Below are positions 8,898-17,660 of a DNA stretch of 64,000 nt, one piece after another. A model generated the notes under the pieces. It saw only the letters and a program-made list of their open reading frames with translations. It made no database searches and had not been told where the DNA came from. The first letter of the stretch is position 1, and each line of letters opens with the position of its first letter. This stretch comes from CBDDBH01 sp965225625 (GTDB taxonomy: Bacteria; Pseudomonadota; Gammaproteobacteria; JADZEE01), in the NCBI GenBank assembly GCA_965225625.1, contig CBDDBH010000024.1, positions 62,001-126,000 on the forward strand. Direction: 5' to 3'. Position numbers and translations under genes: made by a program.

Positions 8898-9728
8898 CTA
8901 CATTTGTAAGCCGCCGCCACACACGACGGTCTGGCCACTGATGTAGTTCGATTCCGGAATGCAAAACAGGTAAACGGCATCGGCAGCGTCTTCCGGGGTA
9001 CCCGCCCGTCCAAGCGGGATCAAACGTTCCATAAACGCGATCGTTTCCGGCTGAATACCGACGTCGAGCTGGCGCCCATCGACATCAATTTTGACTGGCT
9101 CGTCTTTTTTTAATGCCTGGGTCATGCGCGTTTTTATGAACCCAAAGGCGACGCAGTTGACGTTGACTTTATAGCGCCCCCACTCTTTGGCGAGCGCCAT
9201 GGTCAGTCCGACTATGCCGGCCTTACCGCTGGAATAATTCGCCTGCCCGGCATTGCCGAATAAGCCGGAAATCGAGGAGATATTGACTATCTTGCGAAAT
9301 ACTTCGAGCCCCTGCTCTGCCTCGCGTTTGGCCGCCGGTCGGATCACCGCCGAGGCGGCCCGCAATAAGCGGAACGGCGCAGTCAAGTGTACGTCGATGA
9401 CGGCGTGCCATTGCTCGTCGGTCATCTTCTGGATGACGTTGTCCCAGGTGTAGCCTGCGTTGTTGACGACAATATCGATACCGCCATAGGTATCTACTGC
9501 GGTCTTCACGAAAAGCTCTGGAAATTCCTCCGCGACGACATTGCCGGGGCAAGCCACCGCTTCGGCGCCACTCGCGGTAATCGCCGCGACCGTCTCATGC
9601 GCCGGTTCGGGATCGAGATCGTTGACCACCACACGCGCACCTTCGGACGCGAGCTTCAGTGCGATTGCTCGCCCGATGCCGCGCCCCGAGCCCGATACCA
9701 GTGCAATCTTGCCATCCAGTTTGCTCAT
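8898..9728 (-). CDS. short-chain dehydrogenase/reductase, 3-hydroxyacyl-CoA dehydrogenase-like
   Basis: A 276-residue classical SDR. The N-terminal Rossmann motif GSGRGIGRA binds NAD(P); NNAG stabilises the fold; the catalytic Ser-Tyr-Lys set is visible as NISSISG and the YSSGKAG segment. The start is the ATG at 9728 (MSKLDGKIALVSG), preceded by a strong GGGGGAGGA; eight more residues upstream are not needed. By neighbourhood (acyl-CoA dehydrogenase downstream, MaoC hydratases upstream) it probably oxidises the 3-hydroxyacyl-CoA made by the hydratases, as in MFE-type multifunctional systems (inference). FabG-like ketoacyl-ACP reduction is the alternative. Confidence 0.88.
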   Translation of the reverse strand: MSKLDGKIALVSGSGRGIGRAIALKLASEGARVVVNDLDPEPAHETVAAITASGAEAVACPGNVVAEEFPELFVKTAVDTYGGIDIVVNNAGYTWDNVIQKMTDEQWHAVIDVHLTAPFRLLRAASAVIRPAAKREAEQGLEVFRKIVNISSISGLFGNAGQANYSSGKAGIVGLTMALAKEWGRYKVNVNCVAFGFIKTRMTQALKKDEPVKIDVDGRQLDVGIQPETIAFMERLIPLGRAGTPEDAADAVYLFCIPESNYISGQTVVCGGGLQM

Positions 9729-9741
9729 TACGTCCTCCCCC

Positions 9742-10161
9742 TTATTCGGCAAACCCTATCAGAGCCTCGCCAATCAACTTAACGTCGGCCGCAGGCCCGG
9801 TCGCCCGCAATTCCAACCGCAACCGCGGCTTGCCGTCGTGCTCAAGCTTTTCCACGACCTTGCCGGCACAATTAATCGTGTCACCCACCTGGGTAATCGC
9901 CGAAAACCGCACGTGGTAACTGCGCAATACAGATTGCGGGATCCAGTCGGTAATCGCGCGCCCGAGATAGGCCATGATCAACATGCCATGGGCGAATACA
10001 TCATCGAATCCTGCCTCACGCGCAAAATCGATATCAACATGAATTGGATTGTGATCGCCGGACGCACCGGCGAACAATGCCAGGTCAAGTCGGGACACCG
10101 GACCGACAACCAAAGCCGGGATCTCGTCGCCGACCACCAAAGAATCAAAGCTCACCTGCAT
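9742..10161 (-). CDS. MaoC-family (R)-specific enoyl-CoA hydratase, hotdog domain
   Basis: A 139-residue single-hotdog protein with the hydratase-2 motif FAGASGDHNPIHVDIDFAR, including the catalytic Asp/His pair, followed by FAHGMLIMAYLGRA. Such proteins add water across trans-2-enoyl-CoA. The start is the ATG at 10161 (MQVSFDS), 10 nt after the stop of the upstream half. It pairs with the next gene, an N-terminal-type MaoC domain, so the two probably form a heterodimer as in HadAB/HadBC or steroid-degrading hydratases (inference). Confidence 0.88.
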   Translation of the reverse strand: MQVSFDSLVVGDEIPALVVGPVSRLDLALFAGASGDHNPIHVDIDFAREAGFDDVFAHGMLIMAYLGRAITDWIPQSVLRSYHVRFSAITQVGDTINCAGKVVEKLEHDGKPRLRLELRATGPAADVKLIGEALIGFAE

Positions 10162-10171
10162 GGCAGCACTC

Positions 10172-10612
10172 TCAATTGCGCACAACGAGTACGCGGCGCA
10201 GTTCGGTCAACAGTTCGTCATGCTGATTAAACGCCCTGGTGTCTTGCACTAAGAACTCGAGGGCACCACCTTTTTTCTCGTAGATATCGACAATCTCAGT
10301 TTCGAAACGCACCTGGTCACCGGCACAAATCGTGCCGTGGTAAGTGAAGCTTTGTTCACCGTGAAGCACTCGTCGGATATCGATGTCGAGTTCTTTAAGC
10401 TGTTCGCGATTATCGAACGCTTCTGTCTCGAGCGTAATTGGAAAAGTTGGCGGTGCCGGAAGTGACCGGTAGCCGGCCTTCTTTGCGACCGCCTCGTCTC
10501 GATACATTGGGTCCTTCTCACCAATGGCATTGGCAAACATCCGCAGGCGTCCCTTTTCAACGTCCACGGGTAACGATGACCACTTGCGGCCGATGTGTTT
10601 ACGGTCGATCAC
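10172..10612 (-). CDS. MaoC-like hydratase, N-terminal-type (FAS1-like) hotdog subunit
   Basis: A 146-residue protein that starts MIDRKHIGRKWSSLPVDVEK and has the MaoC_dehydrat_N pattern (RMFANAIGEKDPMYRD, PAPPTFPITL). This hotdog usually lacks the catalytic Asp/His and binds the acyl chain, while the partner carries the active site. It uses a GTG start that overlaps the stop of the upstream MBL gene as GTGA, and lies 10 nt from the catalytic partner. The three genes are thus closely coupled. Confidence 0.85.
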   Translation of the reverse strand: MIDRKHIGRKWSSLPVDVEKGRLRMFANAIGEKDPMYRDEAVAKKAGYRSLPAPPTFPITLETEAFDNREQLKELDIDIRRVLHGEQSFTYHGTICAGDQVRFETEIVDIYEKKGGALEFLVQDTRAFNQHDELLTELRRVLVVRN

Positions 10613-11700
10613 TCGTTTACCTCAATCAGCATCGGTTCATCGATATGGGGCTTGGCGGCACCCCGTCCTTTTTGCAAGGCTCGATACATGTACAGCCCAT
10701 CCGCCAGCCGGCGCTCCAAGCGCAGTTCTTTCATCAAGTAATGCAAATGCGCGATGCACTCACCCACCGCCAATATCAAGTGGATCCCGCTCAGATCCGG
10801 CCGAAACATCTGTTCGGTTATCTGCATTGCGCTTCGCGGTTCCTGGCACAGTTCTTCGATGAATCCGAACTGCTCATGATGGTGGCTAATTAGCGCATCG
10901 AGGCGCTCATGCAACCCGTAAAACGGCAGATTGTGGGCGGGCAGCACCAGCGTATCGCTGGGCAATGCCTTTAGTCCCTCGAGCGACGTCAGCCACCACC
11001 TCATCGGATCCGCATTGGGTCGAGTGGAAGTCACACTGACATTGGTACTGATGTTGGGAAGCACTTGATCGCCGGCGATGAAAACGCCGCGCTCCTCACA
11101 ATATAAACAGGCGTGCGCCGGCGCGTGCCCGTAGCATAGGATGATGCGCCAATGGTCGTTTCCTGCCGTGACGATGTCGCCCTCGTCCAGACAATGATAC
11201 GCATGTGGCAGGGGCTGTACTGCGCGTGAAAACGCGCCCTGAAATTCCTCCACATAGCGCATTTGCTCAGTGACAAGGCCTGCTCGTTGATAAAACTCTA
11301 TGACTTCCCAGGACAGCTGCGCACTCGGCTTTGCCGTTAGTGTTCGCGCGTGAAAGTATTCCGCCTCCGTCATCCACAGCGGTGCTCTCCAGCGCTCGGA
11401 TAGCCAACCCGCCTGACCGACATGATCGGGATGCATATGTGTGACAAGGATACGTTTAACCGGAAGCCCGCCTAGATACTCGGCAAACACGTGTTCCCAA
11501 TGCGTCTGTGTTGTTTTGGTACCCAGACCGGTATCGACGATGGTCCAGCCGTCGCCTTCATCGAGCAAATAAAGATTGATGTGATCCAGACGCATCGGCA
11601 GCGGCATGCGCAGCCACTGGATACCAGGTGCGACTTCCAGGCAATCACCGCCGGCTGGCGGATCAGGAAAAGGGAATTCAAGCCCCATTGAGCACAACAT
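10609..11700 (-). CDS. metallo-beta-lactamase-fold hydrolase
   Basis: A 363-residue MBL-fold protein with the zinc motif THMHPDHVGQ, preceded by DGWTIVDTGLG and followed by GHAPAHACL and FIAGDQVLP. A long helical C-terminal part follows (HYLMKELRLERRL). This layout is common among uncharacterised MBL proteins next to acyl-CoA catabolic genes, where thioester hydrolysis is plausible. It overlaps the next gene by 4 nt. Both the ATG at 11700 and the ATG at 11688 (MGLEFPFPDPP) are possible starts; neither has a strong ribosome binding site. Divergent from the AMACR gene. Confidence 0.85.
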   Translation of the reverse strand: MLCSMGLEFPFPDPPAGGDCLEVAPGIQWLRMPLPMRLDHINLYLLDEGDGWTIVDTGLGTKTTQTHWEHVFAEYLGGLPVKRILVTHMHPDHVGQAGWLSERWRAPLWMTEAEYFHARTLTAKPSAQLSWEVIEFYQRAGLVTEQMRYVEEFQGAFSRAVQPLPHAYHCLDEGDIVTAGNDHWRIILCYGHAPAHACLYCEERGVFIAGDQVLPNISTNVSVTSTRPNADPMRWWLTSLEGLKALPSDTLVLPAHNLPFYGLHERLDALISHHHEQFGFIEELCQEPRSAMQITEQMFRPDLSGIHLILAVGECIAHLHYLMKELRLERRLADGLYMYRALQKGRGAAKPHIDEPMLIEVNE

Positions 11701-11845
11701 AGAATTCGAAAGTCATAAGACCGGCGATTCTAGCTAAATCGAATGGTAGGAGCGACTAATACCGTCTAGCCCATACCAACATGAACGCCTATGCTATCGC
11801 GGTCATATCGTTGAAGTGCGGCTAATTAATATTAAAGGAACACGA

Positions 11846-12973
11846 ATGGGACCACTCGCAGGTAATACCATCATCGAGTTTGGCAGCATCGGACCGGGAC
11901 CGTTTTGCGCCATGATGCTTTCCGATATGGGCGCCACCGTGATCCGCCTCGATCGCAAGGGCGGCGTGCTGCCGCTTGCCCAGGGTGGGCCGACCTTTCG
12001 CGGACGCCGCTCGATAGCGTTGGATCTCAAGAATTCCGTCGGCGTTGCCGCGGCCTTACGTCTCGTGAGCCAGGCCGACGCAATGTTCGAGGGCTTGCGC
12101 CCGGGTGTCATGGAAAAACTCGGCCTGGGCCCTGACGAATGTCTGGCCGTTAATCCACGCCTTGTCTATGGCCGCATGACCGGTTGGGGTCAGGACGGTC
12201 CCATGGCCAAGCGTGCAGGTCACGACATCAACTACATTGCACTGAGCGGTGCCTTGCACGCCATCGGTTCCAAAGACGGCCCGCCGGTACCGCCGCTCAA
12301 TCTGATTGCAGACTACGGTGGCGGCGGCATGCTGCTGGCCTTCGGCATTGTATGTGCACTACTGGAGGCACAGAAATCCGGTAAGGGGCAGGTCGTGGAT
12401 GCCGCGATGATCGACGGTGCCGCAAGTTTGATGGCTACTTTTTACGGCATGCATGCGCGCGGCCGCTGGCTCGACGAGCGAGGTATGAACATCCTCGATG
12501 GCGGCGCACATTTCTACGGCTGCTATGAATGCGCTGACGGAGAGTGGATCTCCATCGGCTCACTCGAACCTCAGTTTTACCAACTTCTCGGTGAGCTGAC
12601 CGGAATCGAAGATCCAACTTTCGCCGAGCAAATGAATGCTGATCACTGGCCTGCACTACGCGAGAAACTCGCGACGATCTTCAAGCGCAAAACGCAGGCG
12701 CAATGGTGCGAGGTCATGGCCGACACTGATGTTTGCTTTGCCCCGGTGTTGGGACTCACCGACGCTCCAAAGCATCCACATAATCAGGCTCGCGGAACCT
12801 TCGTAAACTATGAAGGCACGCTGCAACCTGGACCCGCACCGCGTTTCAGTCGCACCCCACCCAAGATCCAGAGCCCACCGGCGGAACCCGGTGAACATAA
12901 CCAAGAGATACTGAGCGACTTCGGGTTCACGCAAGCTGAGATCAGTGATCTGGCATCGGCCGGCGCGATTTAG
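11846..12973 (+). CDS. CaiB/BaiF family CoA-transferase, alpha-methylacyl-CoA racemase type
   Basis: A 375-residue protein. The block RMTGWGQDGPMAKRAGHDIN, with the following YIALSGAL, is typical of alpha-methylacyl-CoA racemase (AMACR/MCR), whose His/Asp pair epimerises the 2-methyl centre so that acyl-CoA dehydrogenases can act. The N-terminal ALDLKN and C-terminal PHNQARGTFV motifs of class III CoA transferases are also present. The start is the ATG at 11846 with AAAGGAA upstream; an in-frame GTG ten codons earlier is less likely. Placed divergent to the acyl-CoA dehydrogenase/hydratase operon, it supports degradation of methyl-branched, steroid or isoprenoid side chains (inference). Confidence 0.92.
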   Translation: MGPLAGNTIIEFGSIGPGPFCAMMLSDMGATVIRLDRKGGVLPLAQGGPTFRGRRSIALDLKNSVGVAAALRLVSQADAMFEGLRPGVMEKLGLGPDECLAVNPRLVYGRMTGWGQDGPMAKRAGHDINYIALSGALHAIGSKDGPPVPPLNLIADYGGGGMLLAFGIVCALLEAQKSGKGQVVDAAMIDGAASLMATFYGMHARGRWLDERGMNILDGGAHFYGCYECADGEWISIGSLEPQFYQLLGELTGIEDPTFAEQMNADHWPALREKLATIFKRKTQAQWCEVMADTDVCFAPVLGLTDAPKHPHNQARGTFVNYEGTLQPGPAPRFSRTPPKIQSPPAEPGEHNQEILSDFGFTQAEISDLASAGAI

Positions 12974-13012
12974 CGTCCTCGCCGTTTAGCCTCAATAACC
13001 CAACTACATTAA

Positions 13013-13547
13013 TAACCCCTCACCCGACCGCCAGGGATGGCGGGAATGCAGGTCTTGCACGACTACAGGATGTAGGAGGTACGAGTCCAGGGATGGACGA
13101 GGTAGAGCGAAGCAGGAAGCCAGAGCCGAGGGCGAAGCACGCCTGCAGGGATGCAGGCGATAGAACGACGCAGGAGCCAAAGTCGAAGAGCCAGAGCCGA
13201 CGAGTCCACGGATGGACGAGGTAGAACGACGCAGGAGCCAGAGCCGACGAGTCCACGGATGGACGAGGTAGAACGACGCAGGAGGCCAAAGTCGAGGAGC
13301 ATTTACCTGCCAAACCCCTCTCCCGCAAGGGGCGAGGGCTTAAACCGTGGGTCCCTTCTCCCCTTGCGGGGTGAGCGGGAACAGCAAGTGCCACTTAACG
13401 TGGCTCATGCCCCGCGAACGTGACCGCCATGGAAGGCGGAAATGCAGACATTGCCGGAGCAAATGTCTGCCCCTTGCCGTGAGGCAAGGGCTGGGGGTTC
13501 TTAACGAGGCGTAGCCGAGTTCTAGAACAGGTCAGGATGAGGGGTAA
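13013..13547. repeat. structured dispersed intergenic repeat with NGGA-loop hairpins, long copy
   Basis: This fills the 590-nt gap between AMACR and the AraC-type regulator. It begins with TAACCCCTCACCCGACCGCC and ends with GATGAGGGGTAA, matching the terminal inverted repeats of the copy at 40490-40667. Inside are hairpins with different stems around a conserved tetraloop: CCGCCA/TGGCGG (13028-13043), GTCCA/TGGAC (13085-13098), GCCTGCA/TGCAGGC (13141-13158), GTCCA/TGGAC (13204-13217 and 13251-13264) and a long stem at 13444-13470. Loops are GGGA or CGGA. The two GTCCACGGA units repeat with a 47-bp period. A CCCTTGCC/GGCAAGGG hairpin lies at about 13471-13490. No gene is supported here. Confidence 0.85.
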
Positions 13548-13566
13548 CCGCCATTTGATCAGCCAT

Positions 13567-14556
13567 TCACACAGTCGTTGAAAAAAGCTTTGCCCGTACC
13601 GTCGCGCGGTACTCACTGGGCGTCGTCGCCAAGAATTTTTTGAACACCCGTGTGAAATGTCCGTAGTCGTGATAGCCGACATGAAACGCGATGTCGCCTG
13701 TGGCAAGGTTGGTCGACTGCAATAACTCCTTAGCTGCATCGACACGCAGTCGTTGCAGATATTGCAACGGTGTCATACCGGTTGCAGAGCGGAAGCGCCG
13801 ATTCAGTGAACGCATGCTGATACCAAAATTTTGAGCCAATGCCCCGAAGTCGATAGGCTGTTGCAGATTGGTTTGTAGCCACAGCTGTATCTCGATTATC
13901 AACTCGTCGGGGTGCTGCAAATTCTGTCCATCCAGATAGCGCCGCGTCTCGTACGGATGGCGGATCTCATGAGAAAAATTTCGTTCGACATGTCGCGCCG
14001 TCTCCCGATCATAAAAACGCTCTACCAGGTGGACGGTAACGTCGGCAAGGGCGTTGAGGCTGGCGGCGCAAAAGATTGTTCCAGTCTGGGTAATAAAGTA
14101 TTGGCGTTTTAACTGCACCTGCGGATAGTCGTGTTCGAATTGGTCGAAGTAATACCAGTGCGTGGTCGCCGCTTTGCCATTGAGCAGACCGGCTTCGGCG
14201 AGGAAGCAGCAACCGGTCCCCACGGCACTGATCAGCGCCCCTCGCTCGAATTGCTCGCGCAGCCAAGGGTATAAAACTGATGAACTTCGTAAAACGGGTC
14301 GTGGATTGCGCCATAAGCCAGGTAGAAATACCACGTCGCTGTCGCTCGCCTGCGCCAAGGTGCAGTCGGGCTGCAACTGAAATCCGGCCTGGGTGGAAAC
14401 CGGTTTATCGTCGAGCCCCGCAATGCGGATATCCAGACGAGCATCACCACTATGCACACTCGCCCAGGCCGCGTCGGCCGTACGCAGCATTTCTATGGGT
14501 AATGTCACGCTGGTCGCGAGCACCCGCGGCACTGCAACGAAAGTAGCCGTAGTCAT
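13567..14556 (-). CDS. GlxA-like AraC-family transcriptional regulator
   Basis: A 329-residue protein with an N-terminal DJ-1/PfpI-like (class I glutamine amidotransferase-fold) sensor domain (residues ~1-190, including FLPGLW and ISAVGTGCCFLAEAGLLNGK with a Cys at the nucleophile-elbow position). The C-terminal AraC HTH pair follows (GALAQNFGISMRSLNRRFRS and the second helix FHVGYHDYGHFTRVFKKF). Such proteins activate nearby catabolic genes in response to a small ligand. The start is the ATG at 14556 (MTTATFVAVP). It is divergent from fabY with about 106 nt between starts, so it might regulate fabY or the esterase genes beyond (inference). Confidence 0.88.
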   Translation of the reverse strand: MTTATFVAVPRVLATSVTLPIEMLRTADAAWASVHSGDARLDIRIAGLDDKPVSTQAGFQLQPDCTLAQASDSDVVFLPGLWRNPRPVLRSSSVLYPWLREQFERGALISAVGTGCCFLAEAGLLNGKAATTHWYYFDQFEHDYPQVQLKRQYFITQTGTIFCAASLNALADVTVHLVERFYDRETARHVERNFSHEIRHPYETRRYLDGQNLQHPDELIIEIQLWLQTNLQQPIDFGALAQNFGISMRSLNRRFRSATGMTPLQYLQRLRVDAAKELLQSTNLATGDIAFHVGYHDYGHFTRVFKKFLATTPSEYRATVRAKLFSTTV

Positions 14557-14662
14557 TCGCCAAGGCTGACACAAATTGGCGAAAATGGCCATTCAAATGG
14601 CTGGAATACCCTGTATTCGCTATTTCATGCTTATTAAACTGCTTTTGGAGAATGATGACACG

Positions 14663-16567
14663 GTGATACGACTTCCTGTAATTGTTGGGTTTGGTGGCGT
14701 GAATGCGGCCGGTCGCAGCTCGTTTCATCATGCCTACCGCCGCATTGTGCTCGAATCGCTGGACTCACAATCTCGCGACGAAACCGTACTCGGCCTGGCG
14801 GTCGCCATGAACCTGGTGCGCTCACACGCTCATGGCTTTTGCCATCATGACGGCCACAATCTCTCAGCCGCACAAGTCGTACAACAGTTCACCCCCCAGG
14901 TGCTGGACTCCACCCTCATCCGGCGGCTGGAACCGCAGCATTTCAATCCCGACCAGGTACCATGGCAACAACGAATTGCCTTGCATGCAAACGATGACCA
15001 TGCGTTTAGTTTTACGACCGCGGCAGCCGATTTACCCGAACCGCTACCACCGGGTTGGACCGTCGAACCCATTGCCGACGACCGCGTGCGAGTCACTGCC
15101 GGCGCCACCGCGGATTTCAAGATCGACAGTCATAGAAGTATGCCGGCGCAAGCTGCCGGTCAGTTACCCACGGGATTCGACCCCGGCAGTCTGTACGGCT
15201 CCCGTTTCCATCCACGCGGATTGCAAATGGCCGTGGTCGGAGCGTCTGATGCAATTCAATCCGTCGGCATCGATTGGACTGAAATCAGTGCCGCGGTAAG
15301 TCCCGACGACATTGGCGTGTATGCCGGCAGCAGTATGAGCCAACTGGATGAGTGCGGTAACGGCGGAATGATGCAAGCACGTCTGAAAGGCGGCCGTGTT
15401 ACCTCACGGCAATGCGCACTCGGGATGCCAACCATGCCTGCGGACTTTATCAACGCGTACGTACTCGGCAGCGTCGGAACCACGGGCAATACAGCCGGCG
15501 CCTGCGCAACGTTTCTCTATAATCTCAGAATTGCCGTTGCCGATTTGCAAGCCGGACGCTGCCGCGTTGCAATCGTGGGCAACAGCGAGGCGCCACTTAC
15601 CCCGGAAGTATTTGACGGTTACGGCGCAATGGGTGCGCTTGCCACAGACACTAACCTGCGCAAACTCGACGGCAGCGCCCAACCCGACTATCGCCGAGCC
15701 AGCCGACCGTTTGGGGAGAACTGCGGCTTCGTCCTGGCGGAATCGGCGCAATTCGTTGTCCTGTTCGACGATGCGTTGGCGATGGAACTGGGCGCCGAGG
15801 TATATGGCGCCGTAACCGATGTCTTTGTAAACGCCGACGGTGTTAAACGTTCGATCTCCGCGCCCGGACCTGGCAATTACGTTACCCTGGCAAAAGCCGT
15901 TGCCGCTGCCCACAGCTTGCTCGGCGAAACTGCGCTGCGTCACCGCAGTTTCGTCTCTGCTCACGGCTCCAGTACCCCGCTTAACCGCGAAACGGAATCG
16001 CGGGTATTTGACCTCGTAGCGCGCGCGTTTGATATCCGAGACTGGCCACTAACAGCCGTTAAAGCCTATGTCGGACACTCGCTAGGTCCGGCCAGTGGTG
16101 ATCAACTTACGAATGCCCTGGGCATATTTCGTTATGGAATTGTGCCCGGAATAAAAACCATCGACGCAGTTGCCCAGGACGTGTACGCGGAGCGTATGCG
16201 GATCTCGACTACTGATTTCAAGATGGCGGCGAACAGCATGGACATCGGCTTCATCAACACCAAAGGATTCGGCGGCAACAATGCCACGGCTACCGTGCTG
16301 GCACCGCATATCGTCCAAGCCATGCTCGAAAAGCGGTACGGATCTGCCGTAATGCGCGACTATCAAGGGCGACGCGACACGACGCTCGCCAGGGCAAGCG
16401 AATATGATGCTCGCTGCCTGCACGGCCCGATGCCCGCCATCTATCGATTCGGCGAAGCAATGGTTGACGAAGATCAGATCCAAATGGATCCCCAGTCACT
16501 GCGACTCCCGGGCTATGCCAATCCGATCGATTTGCGGTTACCCAATTGTTACGCCGACATGCTCTAA
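14663..16567 (+). CDS. fabY: beta-ketoacyl-ACP synthase FabY-like
   Basis: A 634-residue ketosynthase matching, by recall, Pseudomonas aeruginosa FabY (PA5174) from the N-terminal LPVIVGFGGVNAAGRSSFHH to the C-terminal DML. FabY condenses acetyl-CoA with malonyl-ACP to start fatty acid synthesis, replacing FabH. The thiolase-fold active site is visible: Cys281 in AGACATF, His434 in SAHGSSTP and His472 in VGHSLG. The start is placed at the GTG at 14663 because it reproduces the known N terminus (M-x-RLPV) and gives the family length; GGAG lies 13 nt upstream. The open frame extends further upstream without similarity. Confidence 0.92.
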   Translation: MIRLPVIVGFGGVNAAGRSSFHHAYRRIVLESLDSQSRDETVLGLAVAMNLVRSHAHGFCHHDGHNLSAAQVVQQFTPQVLDSTLIRRLEPQHFNPDQVPWQQRIALHANDDHAFSFTTAAADLPEPLPPGWTVEPIADDRVRVTAGATADFKIDSHRSMPAQAAGQLPTGFDPGSLYGSRFHPRGLQMAVVGASDAIQSVGIDWTEISAAVSPDDIGVYAGSSMSQLDECGNGGMMQARLKGGRVTSRQCALGMPTMPADFINAYVLGSVGTTGNTAGACATFLYNLRIAVADLQAGRCRVAIVGNSEAPLTPEVFDGYGAMGALATDTNLRKLDGSAQPDYRRASRPFGENCGFVLAESAQFVVLFDDALAMELGAEVYGAVTDVFVNADGVKRSISAPGPGNYVTLAKAVAAAHSLLGETALRHRSFVSAHGSSTPLNRETESRVFDLVARAFDIRDWPLTAVKAYVGHSLGPASGDQLTNALGIFRYGIVPGIKTIDAVAQDVYAERMRISTTDFKMAANSMDIGFINTKGFGGNNATATVLAPHIVQAMLEKRYGSAVMRDYQGRRDTTLARASEYDARCLHGPMPAIYRFGEAMVDEDQIQMDPQSLRLPGYANPIDLRLPNCYADML

Positions 16568-16718
16568 CAGGTGCTTACCCGAGCGCACCTTACACGTCCT
16601 CGCGGCCGGTAAGCGCGCGCGGCTTCAGGTTGACTCCAGCATGTACCCGGGTGCAATAAACCGGCGACACGGCTATGCTGGGTCACGTTAACACCGACAT
16701 GGGAACCAGGAGATTCAT

Positions 16719-17651
16719 ATGCCACTAACCGCCGAAGCTACCGCGTTGCTGGAGCTCATGGCCCAGGCCAATCTGCCAGACCTGGAAACCGTGCCGCCGG
16801 TACAAGCACGCGAGATTTTCGATCCTGCCCTCATGCCAAGGCCCGAGGACCTGGACCCGGTGCATCGCATCGAAGACCTGACCATTTCCGGTCCTGGCGG
16901 AGAACTTGCCGTCCGCGTGTATGCGCCGGAATCCGCGGAGCCGCTCCCAGCCTTGACGCATTATCACGGTGGCGGTTGGGTTATTGGCAGCATCGATACG
17001 CACGACAGTTATTGCCGCACCTTCGCCAATGCCGCGAACTGCATTTTGCTATCCGTCAATTATCGTCGAGCTCCGGAGCACGCTTTTCCCGCGCCGCTGG
17101 ATGACTGCTATGCCGCATTGTGCTGGCTGGCCGAAAACGGCAAGTCGATCGGCGCCGACACATCGAGACTGGGCGTTCTGGGCGACAGCGCCGGCGGCAA
17201 TCTGGCAGCGGCCACTGCACTAAAGGCGCGCGACGCGGGTCACCCGGCGCTAAAGGTGCAGATCCTCACCTACCCGGCGGTCGACGCAACCATGGCATCG
17301 CCAACCATCAACGAATTCGCCGATGGACCATTTTTGACTAAGGCGAGCATGGAGTATTTCTGGAAACACTATCTGGGTGACGCCGACCCTACCGACGCGT
17401 ACGCATCACCACTGCTTGCAAGCGATCATTCAAACCTGCCACCGACGTTGGTTATCACTGCTGAATTCGATCCTCTGCGCGGAGAGGGCGAAGACTATGC
17501 ACAGAAGCTGGCCGGTGCCGGAGTGGATGCACGTTCCGAGCGCTATGACGGCGTATTTCACCCCTTCTCAATGCTCCACAAAGCGCTGCCGGAAGGCATG
17601 CAATCGATCCAATCGGCCGCGGCATTTGCGCGTAAACACCTGAGCGGCTGA
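16719..17651 (+). CDS. alpha/beta hydrolase, hormone-sensitive-lipase family (family IV esterase)
   Basis: A 310-residue esterase. The oxyanion-hole motif HGGGW is at residues 83-87, the nucleophile Ser157 in GDSAGG, Asp251 in EFDPLR and His281 in VFHPF complete the triad. Family members cleave short acyl esters and lactones. There is no signal peptide, so it is cytoplasmic. A good AGGAGATTCAT precedes the ATG. It is followed within 10 nt by the two Fe-S proteins and the Nudix-MBL gene, all in one direction, so the set is probably one operon acting on an esterified or CoA-linked substrate (inference). Confidence 0.93.
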   Translation: MPLTAEATALLELMAQANLPDLETVPPVQAREIFDPALMPRPEDLDPVHRIEDLTISGPGGELAVRVYAPESAEPLPALTHYHGGGWVIGSIDTHDSYCRTFANAANCILLSVNYRRAPEHAFPAPLDDCYAALCWLAENGKSIGADTSRLGVLGDSAGGNLAAATALKARDAGHPALKVQILTYPAVDATMASPTINEFADGPFLTKASMEYFWKHYLGDADPTDAYASPLLASDHSNLPPTLVITAEFDPLRGEGEDYAQKLAGAGVDARSERYDGVFHPFSMLHKALPEGMQSIQSAAAFARKHLSG

Positions 17652-17660
17652 CGGGATCTA

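Noticed and set aside
8864..9013. 50-residue N-terminal extension of the acyl-CoA dehydrogenase
   Set aside because: It overlaps the SDR gene, is unlike the family, and the ATG at 8863 has a ribosome site.
13020..13423. Several open frames with repeated motifs (both strands) and a CRISPR-like look
   Set aside because: The 47-bp period occurs only twice, there are no unique spacers, and the DNA folds into hairpins; the frames are by-products of the intergenic repeat.
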